Shown here piece after piece: positions 16,414 through 25,568 of a stretch of DNA of 45,750 nt (the stretch's first letter is position 1; every line of letters begins with the position of its first letter). The notes under the pieces are model-generated. The model was given only the letters and a program-made list of their open reading frames with translations, had not been told where the DNA came from and ran no database searches. The translations under genes were made by a program, and so were the position numbers. Origin of the DNA: Bradyrhizobium sp. YR681 (GTDB lineage Bacteria; Pseudomonadota; Alphaproteobacteria; Rhizobiales; Xanthobacteraceae); the NCBI RefSeq assembly GCF_000282615.1, contig NZ_AKIY01000023.1, positions 1 through 45,750 of the forward strand. The letters are read 5' to 3'.

Positions 16414-17466
16414 ATGAACGGATCTTCTGCGAGCCCTCTCGCGCCGGCGAGCCCCCGCGCCGCACTGTCGAGCGCGATGACCGATCCGTTCGGGCGGACC
16501 ATCTCTTACTTGCGCGTCTCCGTCACCGATCGCTGTGACCTGCGCTGCTTCTACTGCATGTCGGAAGACATGACGTTCCTGCCCAAGGCGGACCTGCTGA
16601 CGCTGGAGGAGCTCGACCGCCTCTGCTCCGCCTTCATCGCCAAGGGCGTGAAGAAGCTGCGACTCACCGGCGGCGAGCCGCTGGTCCGCCGCAACGTGAT
16701 GTCGCTGGTGCGCTCGCTGTCGCGGCATCTGACGAGCGGCGCCCTGAACGAGCTGACGCTGACCACCAACGGCACCCAGCTGGCAAAGCATGCGCAAGAG
16801 CTTGCCGATTGCGGCGTCCGCCGCATCAACGTCTCGCTCGACACGCTCGATCCGAAGAAATTCCGCGAGATCACCCGCTGGGGCGAGATCGACAAGGTGC
16901 TGGAAGGCATCGAGGCCGCGCGCACGGCTGGCCTCGCCGTGAAGATCAACGCCGTGGCGCTCAAGAACCTCAACGAGGACGAGCTTCCCGATTTGATGCG
17001 CTGGGCCCACGGCAAGGGCATGGGCCTGACCTTGATCGAGGTCATGCCGATGGGCGAGATCGGCTCGGGCCGCATCGACCAATACCTGCCGCTGTCGTTG
17101 GTGCGCGCGCGCCTGTCCCAGCAATTCACGCTGACCGATCTCGCCGACAACACCGGCGGGCCGGCGCGCTATGTGAGCGTCGCCGAAACCGGCGGCAAGC
17201 TCGGCTTCATCACGCCGATGACCCACAATTTCTGCGAATCCTGCAACCGTGTCCGCATCACCTGCACCGGCACGCTGCATACCTGCCTCGGCCACGAGGA
17301 CGCGTCCGATTTGCGCAAGCCGCTGCGCGCCTCCGATGACGACATGTTGCTTGCGGACGCGATCGACCGCGCCATCGGGCTCAAGCCCAAGGGCCACGAT
17401 TTCATCATCGACCGCCGCCACAACCGGCCCAGCGTCTCCAGGCACATGAGCGTCACCGGCGGCTAA
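16414..17466 (+). CDS. moaA: GTP 3',8-cyclase MoaA
   Basis: 350 residues from ATG 16414, or 329 from the ATG at residue 22. The radical-SAM cluster cysteines are Cys41, Cys45 and Cys48 in [16 protein letters not shown] follows, and the C-terminal second cluster motif [18 protein letters not shown]. The protein ends in Gly-Gly, which MoaA needs for activity. It catalyses the first step of molybdenum cofactor synthesis with MoaC. No other moa gene is in the window. No Moco-riboswitch-like fold was recognised in the 130-base leader. Confidence 0.96.
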   Translation: MNGSSASPLAPASPRAALSSAMTDPFGRTISYLRVSVTDRCDLRCFYCMSEDMTFLPKADLLTLEELDRLCSAFIAKGVKKLRLTGGEPLVRRNVMSLVRSLSRHLTSGALNELTLTTNGTQLAKHAQELADCGVRRINVSLDTLDPKKFREITRWGEIDKVLEGIEAARTAGLAVKINAVALKNLNEDELPDLMRWAHGKGMGLTLIEVMPMGEIGSGRIDQYLPLSLVRARLSQQFTLTDLADNTGGPARYVSVAETGGKLGFITPMTHNFCESCNRVRITCTGTLHTCLGHEDASDLRKPLRASDDDMLLADAIDRAIGLKPKGHDFIIDRRHNRPSVSRHMSVTGG

Positions 17467-17715
17467 GGCATGCTCCGGCAGCGGCCGAAGAGCGGATATT
17501 GTCTGAGATCGCAGATGGGCCAGAAGCGGTCAATCGGATTGCGCAAGTGGGGAGACGACGGCATTCAGTCGTCGAGACAACCGAGCCAATCCGATGGACG
17601 CGTGGTCGACATGCAGGTGGGCCTCTTGAATGGCCCGCCGAAGCACGATCTGCAAGGCGTGGTTCAGCGCATCAATTTGCCAACGGCCATGTTTTGAGCG
17701 GAATACCGAGGTGGC

Positions 17716-18021
17716 CTATCGCCTGCAATGCTCATCCAACCAGTCCTTTACCAGATAATAGCCCGGCCTGATTGCGACCTCGCCCAGTTCGTCCGTCGCG
17801 AATGTTGGCCGAAGAAGATCCTGCAACACCAACATGTCGGCATAGAACCGAAGTGGCCTATTAAGTCCGCGTATGCGGGTCCAAGCAACGCCGTCGATGA
17901 ACTCGCGCAGCAACGACATGCACTCTGCATGCTTGGCCTCCTTCGAGATTGGCCGCTCGACAATCAACCGCCACTGATTGACCAACTCGGAGTATGCGCG
18001 GACCATTCGCGCTACGGCCAT
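17716..18021 (-). CDS. Hypothetical protein, 101 residues
   Basis: ATG 18021 sits behind an excellent GGAGGAGA, which decides the start over upstream alternatives. The product is soluble, mixed alpha/beta and rich in Arg, Leu and Glu (MVRAYSELVNQWRLIVERP near the start). No family was recognised. The surrounding DNA (about 17470-18290) reads less GC-rich than its neighbours and has no other gene, so a small acquired islet is possible. After its TAG stop the same frame stays open for another 61 codons down to 17530. Confidence 0.55.
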   Translation of the reverse strand: MAVARMVRAYSELVNQWRLIVERPISKEAKHAECMSLLREFIDGVAWTRIRGLNRPLRFYADMLVLQDLLRPTFATDELGEVAIRPGYYLVKDWLDEHCRR

Positions 18022-18247
18022 TGATCTCCTCCAAACGACCGGCCTTAAGCCAAACCCTATGCCGCCGATTGCATAATCGTAAAACATCAACCTGCTGCAT
18101 AGCAGAAGGCAATAATTTTATGCATCCCTACAAGGTCTCCTTCGGGTCATTTGCGGGCCTTCCCAGCCGGGAATGTCACGCCGGCTATGCCTCCGAAAGC
18201 GGACAGTCCGGGATTTATGAGTAAACGCCCCGGCGCAAAGTGGGCAG

Positions 18248-18266
18248 CGATCTTCCGGAAAGATCG
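18248..18266. terminator. Short hairpin downstream of the aldehyde dehydrogenase gene
   Basis: CGATCTT and AAGATCG (7-bp arms) flank CCGGA, 24 bases beyond the stop of the minus-strand operon. There is no T-run, so terminator function is only likely by position. Confidence 0.35.
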
Positions 18267-18289
18267 TCCTCAGACGACAACCAAAGACA

Positions 18290-19819
18290 TTACTCCCGAA
18301 TCCCCGGTGCATAGCCGAAGCCCGCGGCCGGCTCGGCCGCGGTCTCGACCCAGACGCTTTTGACCTGGGTGTACTCGAACAGCGTTTCGACACCGCTCGA
18401 ACGGCCATAGCCGCTCATGCCGAAGCCGCCGAAGGGCGAAGCGACGCTGATCGTCTTGTAGGAATTGATCCAGAACGTCCCGGCCCTCACCTGAGCGGCA
18501 ACCCGGTGCGCACGCGCGACGTCGCCGGTCCAGACCGCGCCGGCGAGACCAAAATCGCTGTCATTGGCGAGTGCGATCGCCTCCTCCTCGGTATCGAACG
18601 GGATCGCGACGACGACGGGTCCAAATATCTCGTCGCGGGCCACCGCCATGCTGTTGCTGACGTCGCGCAGGATTGTCGGCGCGACGAAGTATCCGCCCGG
18701 CCTGGAGCTGCCGTCGGTGCCGGTGGCAAGCGTTGCCCCCTCCGCGAGCCCCTGCTTCACCATGGCAAGCACGCGGGCGTGCTGCCGGGCATTGTTGATC
18801 GGCCCGACCTCGGTCTCCGCCGCACCGGGCGGGCCGATCTTCAGCTTCGCCGCACCATCGGCCACCATCTTGACGAAGCGGTCATAGACGGAGCGCTCAA
18901 CCAGCAGCCGCGAGCCCGCGACGCAGCTCTGGCCAGCGCCTGCGAAGATCGCCGACTGCGCGCCGATCGCCGCGCGCGGAAGATCCGCATCGGCGAACAC
19001 GATATTGGCGGACTTGCCGCCAAGCTCGAGCACGCAGGGCAGCAGCCGCTTGGCGGCGGCTTCCGCGATCAGCCGGCCCGTCGGCACCGACCCGACGAAC
19101 ACGACTTTCTTCACCGCGGGCTGGCCGAGCGCGGCCTGCCCCGTGGTGTGACCGTAACCCGCGAGCACGTTGACGAGACCGACCGGCAATCCGGCTTGTT
19201 CTGCGAGCAGCGCCACCGCCATCGAGGTGAGCGGCGTCAATTCCGATGGTTTCAGCAGCACGCCGTTGCCCATGGCGATGGCGGGCGCGACCTGCCAGCC
19301 GCAGGTGAAGATTGGCGCATTCCAGGGCGTGATCTGGAGCACGATGCCCATAGCTTCGCGCCGCGTGTAGTTGAGATGGCTCGACGGCACCGGAATGACG
19401 TCGCCGTGGAATTTGTCGGCCCAGCCCGCATAGTACTCGAACATCTCGGCGACCTTGGCGACCTCGACGCGGGTGTCGCGGATCGGCTTGCCCGCCGAGA
19501 GCGATTCCAGACCCGCCAGCTCCTCCGCCTTGCCTTGAATCGCTCGTGCGATCGCCTGCATGATGCGGCCACGCGCAGCCCCCGTGAGCCGCGACCAGCC
19601 GGCTTGCGCCGTGACTGCCGCGGCAGCCGCCTCGGCAACCACGGCCGCGCCGGCATCAGGATAGGCGTAGAGCGGCGCGCCGGTTGCGGGATCGTCGATC
19701 GTGATGAGCTCGCCCGTACCGAGAACGATACGTCCCGCGACGTGAGAGCCGATCGCCGCACAGTCTGGCCAGAACGGTGCGAGCGCATCGCGCAGCCGCG
19801 TGTCGATGAAGGGGGTCAT
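18290..19819 (-). CDS. NAD(P)+-dependent aldehyde dehydrogenase
   Basis: 509 residues from ATG 19819; the longer open frame runs back into the upstream gene. The family residues are intact: Asn167 in PWNAP, Lys190 in LLKPSE, Glu265 in LELGGKS and the nucleophile Cys299 in GAGQSC. The C-terminal FGGFGMSGYGRSSG is typical of betaine/aminobutyraldehyde-type ALDHs. The gene starts 8 bases after the hydroxyacid dehydrogenase and forms a two-gene operon with it, controlled most likely by the divergent LysR protein. The pair would oxidise a hydroxy compound and an aldehyde in one catabolic route of unknown substrate. Confidence 0.92.
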   Translation of the reverse strand: MTPFIDTRLRDALAPFWPDCAAIGSHVAGRIVLGTGELITIDDPATGAPLYAYPDAGAAVVAEAAAAAVTAQAGWSRLTGAARGRIMQAIARAIQGKAEELAGLESLSAGKPIRDTRVEVAKVAEMFEYYAGWADKFHGDVIPVPSSHLNYTRREAMGIVLQITPWNAPIFTCGWQVAPAIAMGNGVLLKPSELTPLTSMAVALLAEQAGLPVGLVNVLAGYGHTTGQAALGQPAVKKVVFVGSVPTGRLIAEAAAKRLLPCVLELGGKSANIVFADADLPRAAIGAQSAIFAGAGQSCVAGSRLLVERSVYDRFVKMVADGAAKLKIGPPGAAETEVGPINNARQHARVLAMVKQGLAEGATLATGTDGSSRPGGYFVAPTILRDVSNSMAVARDEIFGPVVVAIPFDTEEEAIALANDSDFGLAGAVWTGDVARAHRVAAQVRAGTFWINSYKTISVASPFGGFGMSGYGRSSGVETLFEYTQVKSVWVETAAEPAAGFGYAPGIRE

Positions 19820-19827
19820 GGTGTCGC

Positions 19828-20700
19828 TCACATCCTGCCGAGCTGAGTCTCGACGATCCTGTTGAAATCTTCGCCATCGCCGATCGAAGCGGCGCTGTCC
19901 GACCAGATCCGCGCGGCCTCCGCGGCGATCGGCAGATCGAGGCCGAGCCCGGCGATAAGCTGAGTGGCGAGGCGCACGTCCTTGCGCATCAGGGCCATGG
20001 TGAAGCCGGAATCGAAGGCGCCGTTCAGCACCCAATTCGGCAGATTGACCTGCGTGACGCCGGAGCGGCCGGAGCCGGCGTTGAGGCCTTCGAGCAGCCG
20101 GGCCGGATCGACCTCGGCCGCGCGCGCGATCCGCATCGCCTCGGCGGCCGTGAGCAAATGCGCTGCGCAAAGCAGATTGTTGATGAGTTTGCAGACATGC
20201 CCCGCACCAACCGATCCGACATGGACGCGCTTCGCGCTCATGTCGCTAAGGACCGGCTCGACCGCGGCGACGTCGGCATCGGCGCCGCCGATCACCATGG
20301 TCATGGTCGCGGTGATGGCGCCCTTCGGACCGCCGCTGACGGGCGCGTCGATCATCGCCATACCGTGCGCGGCAAGCGCCGCGGCGAGGCGGCGGGTCGT
20401 ATCAGGATTGGAGGTCGAAGTGTCGACCACGCGCAAGCCGGGCCTCGCATGGGCGATGATGCCGTCCTTGCCGGCCACCACGGCCTCGACGATCTCGGCA
20501 GTCGGCAGCGACAGGACGAGCAGATCGGCGCGGGCGCAGAGCGGCGCAACGCCCTCGAACACCGCGACGCCCTCCGATGCGAGCGCGCTGCGCGCCTTGT
20601 CCGACGCATCGGTCCCAAGCACCTCGTGCCCAGCCCGCTTCAGCGAGAGCGCCATGCCGCACCCCATATTGCCAAGCCCAACGACGCCGACGACCGCCAT
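19828..20700 (-). CDS. Beta-hydroxyacid dehydrogenase (3-hydroxyisobutyrate dehydrogenase family)
   Basis: 290 residues. The Rossmann motif GLGNMGCGM (residues 8-16), DAPVSGGPKGA (118-128) and the catalytic Lys171 in GHVCKLINN define the family. It uses NAD(P)+ to oxidise a beta-hydroxyacid to its semialdehyde or keto form. It is the first gene of the operon with the aldehyde dehydrogenase, which could take the semialdehyde onward. A purine-rich GAGGGGCAGGGA lies directly before the ATG. Substrates in this family range over 3-hydroxyisobutyrate, glycerate and others and cannot be chosen from sequence here. Confidence 0.9.
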   Translation of the reverse strand: MAVVGVVGLGNMGCGMALSLKRAGHEVLGTDASDKARSALASEGVAVFEGVAPLCARADLLVLSLPTAEIVEAVVAGKDGIIAHARPGLRVVDTSTSNPDTTRRLAAALAAHGMAMIDAPVSGGPKGAITATMTMVIGGADADVAAVEPVLSDMSAKRVHVGSVGAGHVCKLINNLLCAAHLLTAAEAMRIARAAEVDPARLLEGLNAGSGRSGVTQVNLPNWVLNGAFDSGFTMALMRKDVRLATQLIAGLGLDLPIAAEAARIWSDSAASIGDGEDFNRIVETQLGRM

Positions 20701-20782
20701 GTCCCTGCCCCTCGTCCTGATATTGCCGGGCGATCCTAGGGATCCGCACCCGGCCTGGGCATCAGCAGCGCGGTTGCCTAAT

Positions 20783-20799
20783 GTTGCCTCATGGGCAAC
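20783..20799. promoter_or_regulatory. LysR-type operator (T-N11-A dyad)
   Basis: GTTGCCTCATGGGCAAC has 6-bp perfect arms and includes the T-N11-A core (T20785, A20797) expected of LysR sites. A half-site GTTGCCTAAT lies directly before it. It stands 9 bases before the LysR start codon and 83 bases before the divergent operon, so it could serve autoregulation and activation. Confidence 0.6.
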
Positions 20800-20807
20800 A
20801 CTTCAGC

Positions 20808-21752
20808 ATGAGCAATGCACTCGACGAGAACCGGCTGCGCTATCTGTTCGAGGCCACGCGCTACGGCGCCGTCCGCGCCGCGGCCGACGCGCTTGGGGTC
20901 AACCCGTCGGTGGTCAGCCGGCAGATCGCCCTGCTGGAGCGGGAGCTCGACACTGCCCTGCTCGACCGGCACAGCCGCGGCGTGCGGCCGACCGAGGCGG
21001 GCGCGCTGCTGATCGCGCATTATCGGCGCCACACGGTGGACCGCGACGACACTCTGGCCCGCTTGCGGGAGCTCCAGGGACTGCATCGCGGTCACATCGA
21101 CCTCGTGCTCGGCGAAGGTTTTGTCGCCGATCTCATGGGCGGCGCGCTCGACGAGTTCTGGCGAAAGCACCCGCGGCTGACCATGTCGCTGGAGCTTGCG
21201 GGCACCAGCGAGGTCATGCGCGCCATTGCCGACGACCGCTGCCATATCGGGCTGGTCTATCACCCGCCGCAGGATCCACGCATCCGCTCCTGCGCCGCGA
21301 TCCGGCAGCCGATTTGCCTGATCGCGCGCCCCGACCATGCGCTCGCGAAGCTGCGCCGCCCGGTCAGGCTGCGCGAGATCGCCGGGCACACGCTCGGGCT
21401 CATGCATGCCGGCTACGGCACGCGCCAGTTGCTGACGATGGCGGAAACATCCGAGAGGATCGGCCTGTCGCCCAAGCTGACCACGACCTCGATCAGCATC
21501 CTCCGGCATTTCGTCCGCTCCGACCTCGGCGTGACCTTGCTGCCGGCTTTCTCGGTGGCGGCCGACCTCGAGGACGGATCGCTGGTCGCCATTCCCGTCG
21601 ACAATGTGCTGCTTTCCTCGGCAGAGGCGCACATCGTCACCCGATTGGGCCGCGAACTGCCGAACGCCGCCAGCCAGCTGCTCCGGTTCTTGGGCGGGCG
21701 GATGAAGGCGTTCCAGGCCGGCCGCCGCCGCCTCAAGCTTTTGCGCTCTTAA
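20808..21752 (+). CDS. LysR-family transcriptional regulator
   Basis: 314 residues from ATG 20808. An upstream ATG at 20781 would read through the palindromic operator and is less likely. Residues 9-65 are the winged helix-turn-helix (YLFEATRYGAVRAAADALGVNPSVVSRQIALLERELD). The rest is the periplasmic-binding-like effector domain. The regulator is divergent from the hydroxyacid/aldehyde dehydrogenase operon and probably controls it in response to a pathway metabolite. The C-terminus is basic (GRRRLKLLRS). Confidence 0.9.
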   Translation: MSNALDENRLRYLFEATRYGAVRAAADALGVNPSVVSRQIALLERELDTALLDRHSRGVRPTEAGALLIAHYRRHTVDRDDTLARLRELQGLHRGHIDLVLGEGFVADLMGGALDEFWRKHPRLTMSLELAGTSEVMRAIADDRCHIGLVYHPPQDPRIRSCAAIRQPICLIARPDHALAKLRRPVRLREIAGHTLGLMHAGYGTRQLLTMAETSERIGLSPKLTTTSISILRHFVRSDLGVTLLPAFSVAADLEDGSLVAIPVDNVLLSSAEAHIVTRLGRELPNAASQLLRFLGGRMKAFQAGRRRLKLLRS

Positions 21753-22015
21753 GCTTTTGACCCGGCGTCAATTTGTCCATTTTCCGATTGACGGCAGGTG
21801 AAGCCGCTGGTTTGGTGCGACCGCCTTTGCTTGCCCGGCAACATAAGCCGGCCCGCCCGTTGGCGGTCGCGGTCAAGACGGCAAGGCACGAGGGGAGGAC
21901 TGACGCCGCAATCGCTCCGGACGACGAGCCGTGCGGTCGCGTGCATCTTGCACGCGGGCCGAGCGATGCGTGCTGATGCTCCCGTAAGTGTAGGCCGCGA
22001 CGGAGAAAAAGTAAG

Positions 22016-22555
22016 ATGCGTCCATTGCTGGCGGTGAGCAACGCCATCGACTTCCTCAATGAGAAGATCGGGTACGTCTGTAACCTGCTCGTACTCCTCG
22101 CATGTCTGGTCAGCGCGGCCAATGCCATGATCCGCTACGCCTTCAGCAACTCCTCCAACGGCTGGCTGGAGCTGCAATGGTACATGTTCGCGATCCTGGT
22201 GATGTTCGGCGCGTCCTATACGTTCAAGCGCAACGAGCATGTGCGGGTCGAGATCTTCTATCTGACCCTGTCCGAGCGCGGCCAGCTCTGGCTCGACATG
22301 ATCGGCACGCTCTGCTTCCTGATTCCCTCCTGCCTGCTGCTGGCCTATCTGTCCTGGCCGTTCTTCATGCAGGCCTATAGCGTCGGCGAGATGTCCGGCA
22401 ATGCCGGCGGCCTGATCCGCTGGCCGATCAAGTTCGTGATCCCCGCCGGCTTCGTCCTGCTGGCGCTCCAGGGTGTTTCCGAAGTCATCAAGCGTATCGC
22501 GGCTCTCCAGGGCTATGTGACGATCGACGCCAAGTACGAGAGGCCGACCCAATGA
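22016..22555 (+). CDS. TRAP transporter small permease (DctQ-type)
   Basis: 179 residues with four predicted membrane helices (about 20-40, 55-75, 95-117 and 140-160). The first loop contains SNGWLELQWYMFA, and FKRNEHVRVEI follows, a classic DctQ signature. It forms the membrane part of a sodium-driven organic-acid importer with DctM. Its stop overlaps the DctM start in ATGA. A GGAG lies upstream of the ATG. No binding-protein gene is adjacent; a matching one lies at 34135-35226. Confidence 0.92.
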   Translation: MRPLLAVSNAIDFLNEKIGYVCNLLVLLACLVSAANAMIRYAFSNSSNGWLELQWYMFAILVMFGASYTFKRNEHVRVEIFYLTLSERGQLWLDMIGTLCFLIPSCLLLAYLSWPFFMQAYSVGEMSGNAGGLIRWPIKFVIPAGFVLLALQGVSEVIKRIAALQGYVTIDAKYERPTQ

Positions 22556-24153
22556 TTACGCTGGAGATGATGCCGCCGTTGATGTTCGGCGGCCTGGTTC
22601 TGGCGATGCTGATCGGCTTCCCCGTCGCCTTCACGCTGGCGGCGGTCGGCCTGTCCTTCGGCTTCCTCGCCATCCATCTCGGATTCTTCGACCTCAACTT
22701 CCTCCAGGCGATCCCGGGCCGCGTGTTCGGCAGCGTGCTCTCCAACGAGCTGCTGCTCGCGATCCCGTTCTTCACCTTCATGGGCTCCATCCTGGAGAGA
22801 TGCGGGCTCGCCGAGGACATGCTGGATTCGATGGGCCAGCTGTTCGGCCCGGTCCGCGGCGGCCTCGGCTATTCCGTCATCATCGTCGGCTTCATCCTCG
22901 GCGCCATCACCGGCACGGTGGCGGCGCAGGTGATCGCCATGGCGCTGATCTCGATGCCGGTGATGATCCGCTACGGCTACAACATGCGCTACATCACCGG
23001 CGTGCTGGCGGCCTCCGGCACCATCACGCAGCTAGTGCCGCCCTCGCTGGTGCTGATCGTGCTCGCCGACCAGCTCGGCAAGTCGGTCGGCGACATGTAT
23101 CTCGGCGCCTGGGGCCCCTCGGTGTTCCAGATCATGCTGTTCGCCGGCTACACCTTCATCCTCGGCCTGATCAAGCCGGGCCACGTGCCGCCGGTGCCGC
23201 TGGAAGCGCGCACGCTGACCGGCTGGGCGCTGTGGAAGAAGTGCCTGATGGGCATCATCCCCTCGGCCGTGCTGATCTTCGTCGTGCTCGGCACCATGAT
23301 GATGGGCCTTGCGACCCCGACCGAAGCCGGCGCCATGGGCGCGGTCGGAGCCATCGTGCTCGCCGCGATCCACCACAAGGACTTCACCTCGAAGGACCGC
23401 ACGGTGCTGATCGTCGGGGTGATCGCCGCCGGCATCGGCACCATCGTCGCGATGCTGTTCACCGAGAACCTGGTGTTCAGGCTCTCGTTCGCCGTGTGCT
23501 ATATCGCCGTCGCGTGGATCTGCATCCAGGCCGCCCGCATCCCCGAGCTGCGCGACCTGATCAAGCAGGGCTACGAATCGACCATGCGCCTCACCTGCAT
23601 GGTCACCTTCATCCTGATCGGCTCGACCTGCTTCTCGGTGGTGTTCCTCGGCGTCTCCGGCGGCGTCTGGCTCGAGCACCTGCTGACCTCGCTGCCCGGC
23701 GGCGTCTGGGGCTTCCTGATCTTCATCAACCTCTTCATCTTCTTCCTGGCGTTCTTCCTCGACTTCTTCGAGATCGCCTTCATCATCCTGCCGATGATCG
23801 CGCCGATCGCGCAGAAGGTCCTCGCGCCCGTGGTCGGCCCGGACGCGGCACTGATCTGGTTCGGCGTGATGCTGTGCGTGAACATGCAGACCTCGTTCCT
23901 GCATCCGCCGTTCGGCTTCGCGCTGTTCTATCTGCGCGGCGTCGCGCCGAAGGAAGTGAAGAGCTCCGACATCTATTGGGGTGCGATCCCCTGGATCGGC
24001 CTCCAGCTGATCATGGTGCTGCTCGTCATCATCTTCCCGGTCACGGTGACGGGCCTGCTCGACAAGCCGCTCAACGTCGACCTCGACAAGGTCAAGATCG
24101 AGGTGCCGCAGATCGACCTGCCGCCACTGGATCTCGGACCGCCGTCGAAGTAG
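22552..24153 (+). CDS. TRAP transporter large permease (DctM-type, mannitol/chloroaromatic class)
   Basis: 533 residues, about 100 longer than ordinary DctM, as is usual for the mannitol/chloroaromatic TRAP class. It has twelve or more hydrophobic helices. Near the middle is a hydrophilic insert plus extra helices (about residues 270-350). Conserved parts include GAITGTVAAQVIAM, ASGTITQLVPPSL, LATPTEAGAMGAVG and, near the end, QTSFLHPPFGFALFYLRGVAP. It imports an organic acid, perhaps a keto acid, with DctQ. The C-terminal tail is Pro/Asp-rich (PQIDLPPLDLGPP). Confidence 0.93.
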   Translation: MITLEMMPPLMFGGLVLAMLIGFPVAFTLAAVGLSFGFLAIHLGFFDLNFLQAIPGRVFGSVLSNELLLAIPFFTFMGSILERCGLAEDMLDSMGQLFGPVRGGLGYSVIIVGFILGAITGTVAAQVIAMALISMPVMIRYGYNMRYITGVLAASGTITQLVPPSLVLIVLADQLGKSVGDMYLGAWGPSVFQIMLFAGYTFILGLIKPGHVPPVPLEARTLTGWALWKKCLMGIIPSAVLIFVVLGTMMMGLATPTEAGAMGAVGAIVLAAIHHKDFTSKDRTVLIVGVIAAGIGTIVAMLFTENLVFRLSFAVCYIAVAWICIQAARIPELRDLIKQGYESTMRLTCMVTFILIGSTCFSVVFLGVSGGVWLEHLLTSLPGGVWGFLIFINLFIFFLAFFLDFFEIAFIILPMIAPIAQKVLAPVVGPDAALIWFGVMLCVNMQTSFLHPPFGFALFYLRGVAPKEVKSSDIYWGAIPWIGLQLIMVLLVIIFPVTVTGLLDKPLNVDLDKVKIEVPQIDLPPLDLGPPSK

Positions 24154-24170
24154 CGGCCATCGCACTCGCC

Positions 24171-24198
24171 GTCATGTTCCGCCTCGGCGGGACATGAC
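24171..24198. terminator. Long hairpin after the TRAP permease operon
   Basis: Thirteen-base arms (24171-24183 and 24186-24198) pair with a single G-T wobble around a very tight turn. It starts 17 bases after the DctM stop. There is no T-run, so it may be a Rho-assisted terminator or an mRNA stabiliser. Confidence 0.45.
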
Positions 24199-24274
24199 GC
24201 GCGCGTCGGCACACGTGACAAGCGCGGGAAACACGGGCATACCGGGCCATCCTCCAACTGATGGACCGCCGCGC

Positions 24275-25549
24275 ATGCCCCGATCGCATTTTGCTCCGCT
24301 GCTCGCCTCGCTCTGGCTGGCATGTGCCGCAACGATGGCGCATGCGGAACCGATGACCGATGTCCACGCGCTGGCGCAACAGGAGCAGCAGCCGCTGCTC
24401 GACACGCTGCGCGATCTCGTCGGCATCGAATCCGGCAGCAAGGACATCGACGGCCTGAACCGGATTGCCGAGCGCGTTGCCGGCCAGCTCAGGCAGCTCG
24501 GCGGCACGGTCGAGATCCTGCAAACCAGCGACGTCTATCGCCTCGACGACACGCCCGAGAAAATCGGCCCGGCCGTGCACGCCGTGTTCAAGGGCACCGG
24601 AGCTAAGAAGATCATGCTGATCGCCCACATGGACACGGTGTACCTGAAGGGCATGCTGAAGGACCAGCCGTTCCGCATCGACGGCGACAAGGCCTACGGC
24701 CTCGGCATTGCCGACGACAAGCAGGGCGTCGCGCTCATTCTCCATACCGTGGCGCTGCTGCAGAAGCTGAACTTCAGGGATTACGGCACGCTCACGGTGC
24801 TCACCAACAGCGACGAGGAGATCTCATCGCCCGGCTGGCGCAGCACCATCACCAGGCTCGCCGCCGATCAGGACGTGGTGTTCTCGTTCGAAGGCGGCGG
24901 CACCGACGGCACGCTGCGCCTCGCCACCTCCGGCATCGGCTCGGCCTATCTCACGGTGCAGGGCAAGTCGTCGCATGCGGGCTCGCGGCCCGAGGGCGGC
25001 GTCAACGCGCTGTACGAGCTCTCGCACCAGCTGCTCCAGATGAAGGACCTGTCCAAGCCCGAGCAGGGCCTGAAGCTGAACTGGACCGTCTCCAAGGCCG
25101 GCACCAACCGGAACGTCATCCCCGCCGACGCCACGGCCCAGGCCGACGCGCGTGCGCTCAAGGTGTCGGACTTCGACGAGCTGCAGAAGGCGCTGCAGGA
25201 CAAGATCAAGAACCGCCTGCTGCCCGATTCCAAGGTCGACCTGAAATTCGAGGTGCGACGCCCGCCGCTGGAAGCCAACGACGCCTCGCGCCGCGTGGCC
25301 GCCTACGGCAAGACGATCTATGGGGAGATCGGCATGTCGCTCCGGGTCGACGAGAGGGCGACCGGCGGCGGCACCGACGCCGCGTTTGCCGCGCTCAAGA
25401 CCCAGGGCGCCGTGGTGGAAGGCATGGGCTTGTCTGGCTTCGGCGCGCATTCCAACGATGCCGAATATGTGCAGCTGGGCAGCATCGTGCCGCGGCTTTA
25501 TCTGACCACGCGCATGATCATGGACCTGTCCAGCGGCAAGCTGAAATAG
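24275..25549 (+). CDS. Secreted M20 metallopeptidase (glutamate carboxypeptidase-like)
   Basis: 424 residues from ATG 24275. A signal peptide (SHFAPLLASLWLACAATMAHA, residues 4-24) directs it to the periplasm. M20 di-zinc residues can be read: His118 and Asp120 in AHMDT, Asp147 in GIADDK and the catalytic Glu181/Glu182 in NSDEE. A dimerisation insert with GKSSHAGSRPEGGVNALYEL follows, and a late GAHSNDAEYV supplies the last His. The layout matches carboxypeptidase G2-like enzymes, which remove C-terminal glutamate from folates or peptides. It follows the TRAP permeases and might release an amino or keto acid for uptake, but that link is speculative. Confidence 0.88.
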   Translation: MPRSHFAPLLASLWLACAATMAHAEPMTDVHALAQQEQQPLLDTLRDLVGIESGSKDIDGLNRIAERVAGQLRQLGGTVEILQTSDVYRLDDTPEKIGPAVHAVFKGTGAKKIMLIAHMDTVYLKGMLKDQPFRIDGDKAYGLGIADDKQGVALILHTVALLQKLNFRDYGTLTVLTNSDEEISSPGWRSTITRLAADQDVVFSFEGGGTDGTLRLATSGIGSAYLTVQGKSSHAGSRPEGGVNALYELSHQLLQMKDLSKPEQGLKLNWTVSKAGTNRNVIPADATAQADARALKVSDFDELQKALQDKIKNRLLPDSKVDLKFEVRRPPLEANDASRRVAAYGKTIYGEIGMSLRVDERATGGGTDAAFAALKTQGAVVEGMGLSGFGAHSNDAEYVQLGSIVPRLYLTTRMIMDLSSGKLK

Positions 25550-25568
25550 CACGCGCGCCGCTTTCCTC

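Noticed and set aside
17470..17697. Plus-strand 75-codon frame after moaA
   Set aside because: It has no ribosome site and no family resemblance. The minus strand has a better open frame there, which itself lacks an ATG or a supported start, so no gene is called.
21773..21976. Plus-strand frame before the TRAP permeases
   Set aside because: Composition and position fit a promoter leader; no ribosome site or family match.
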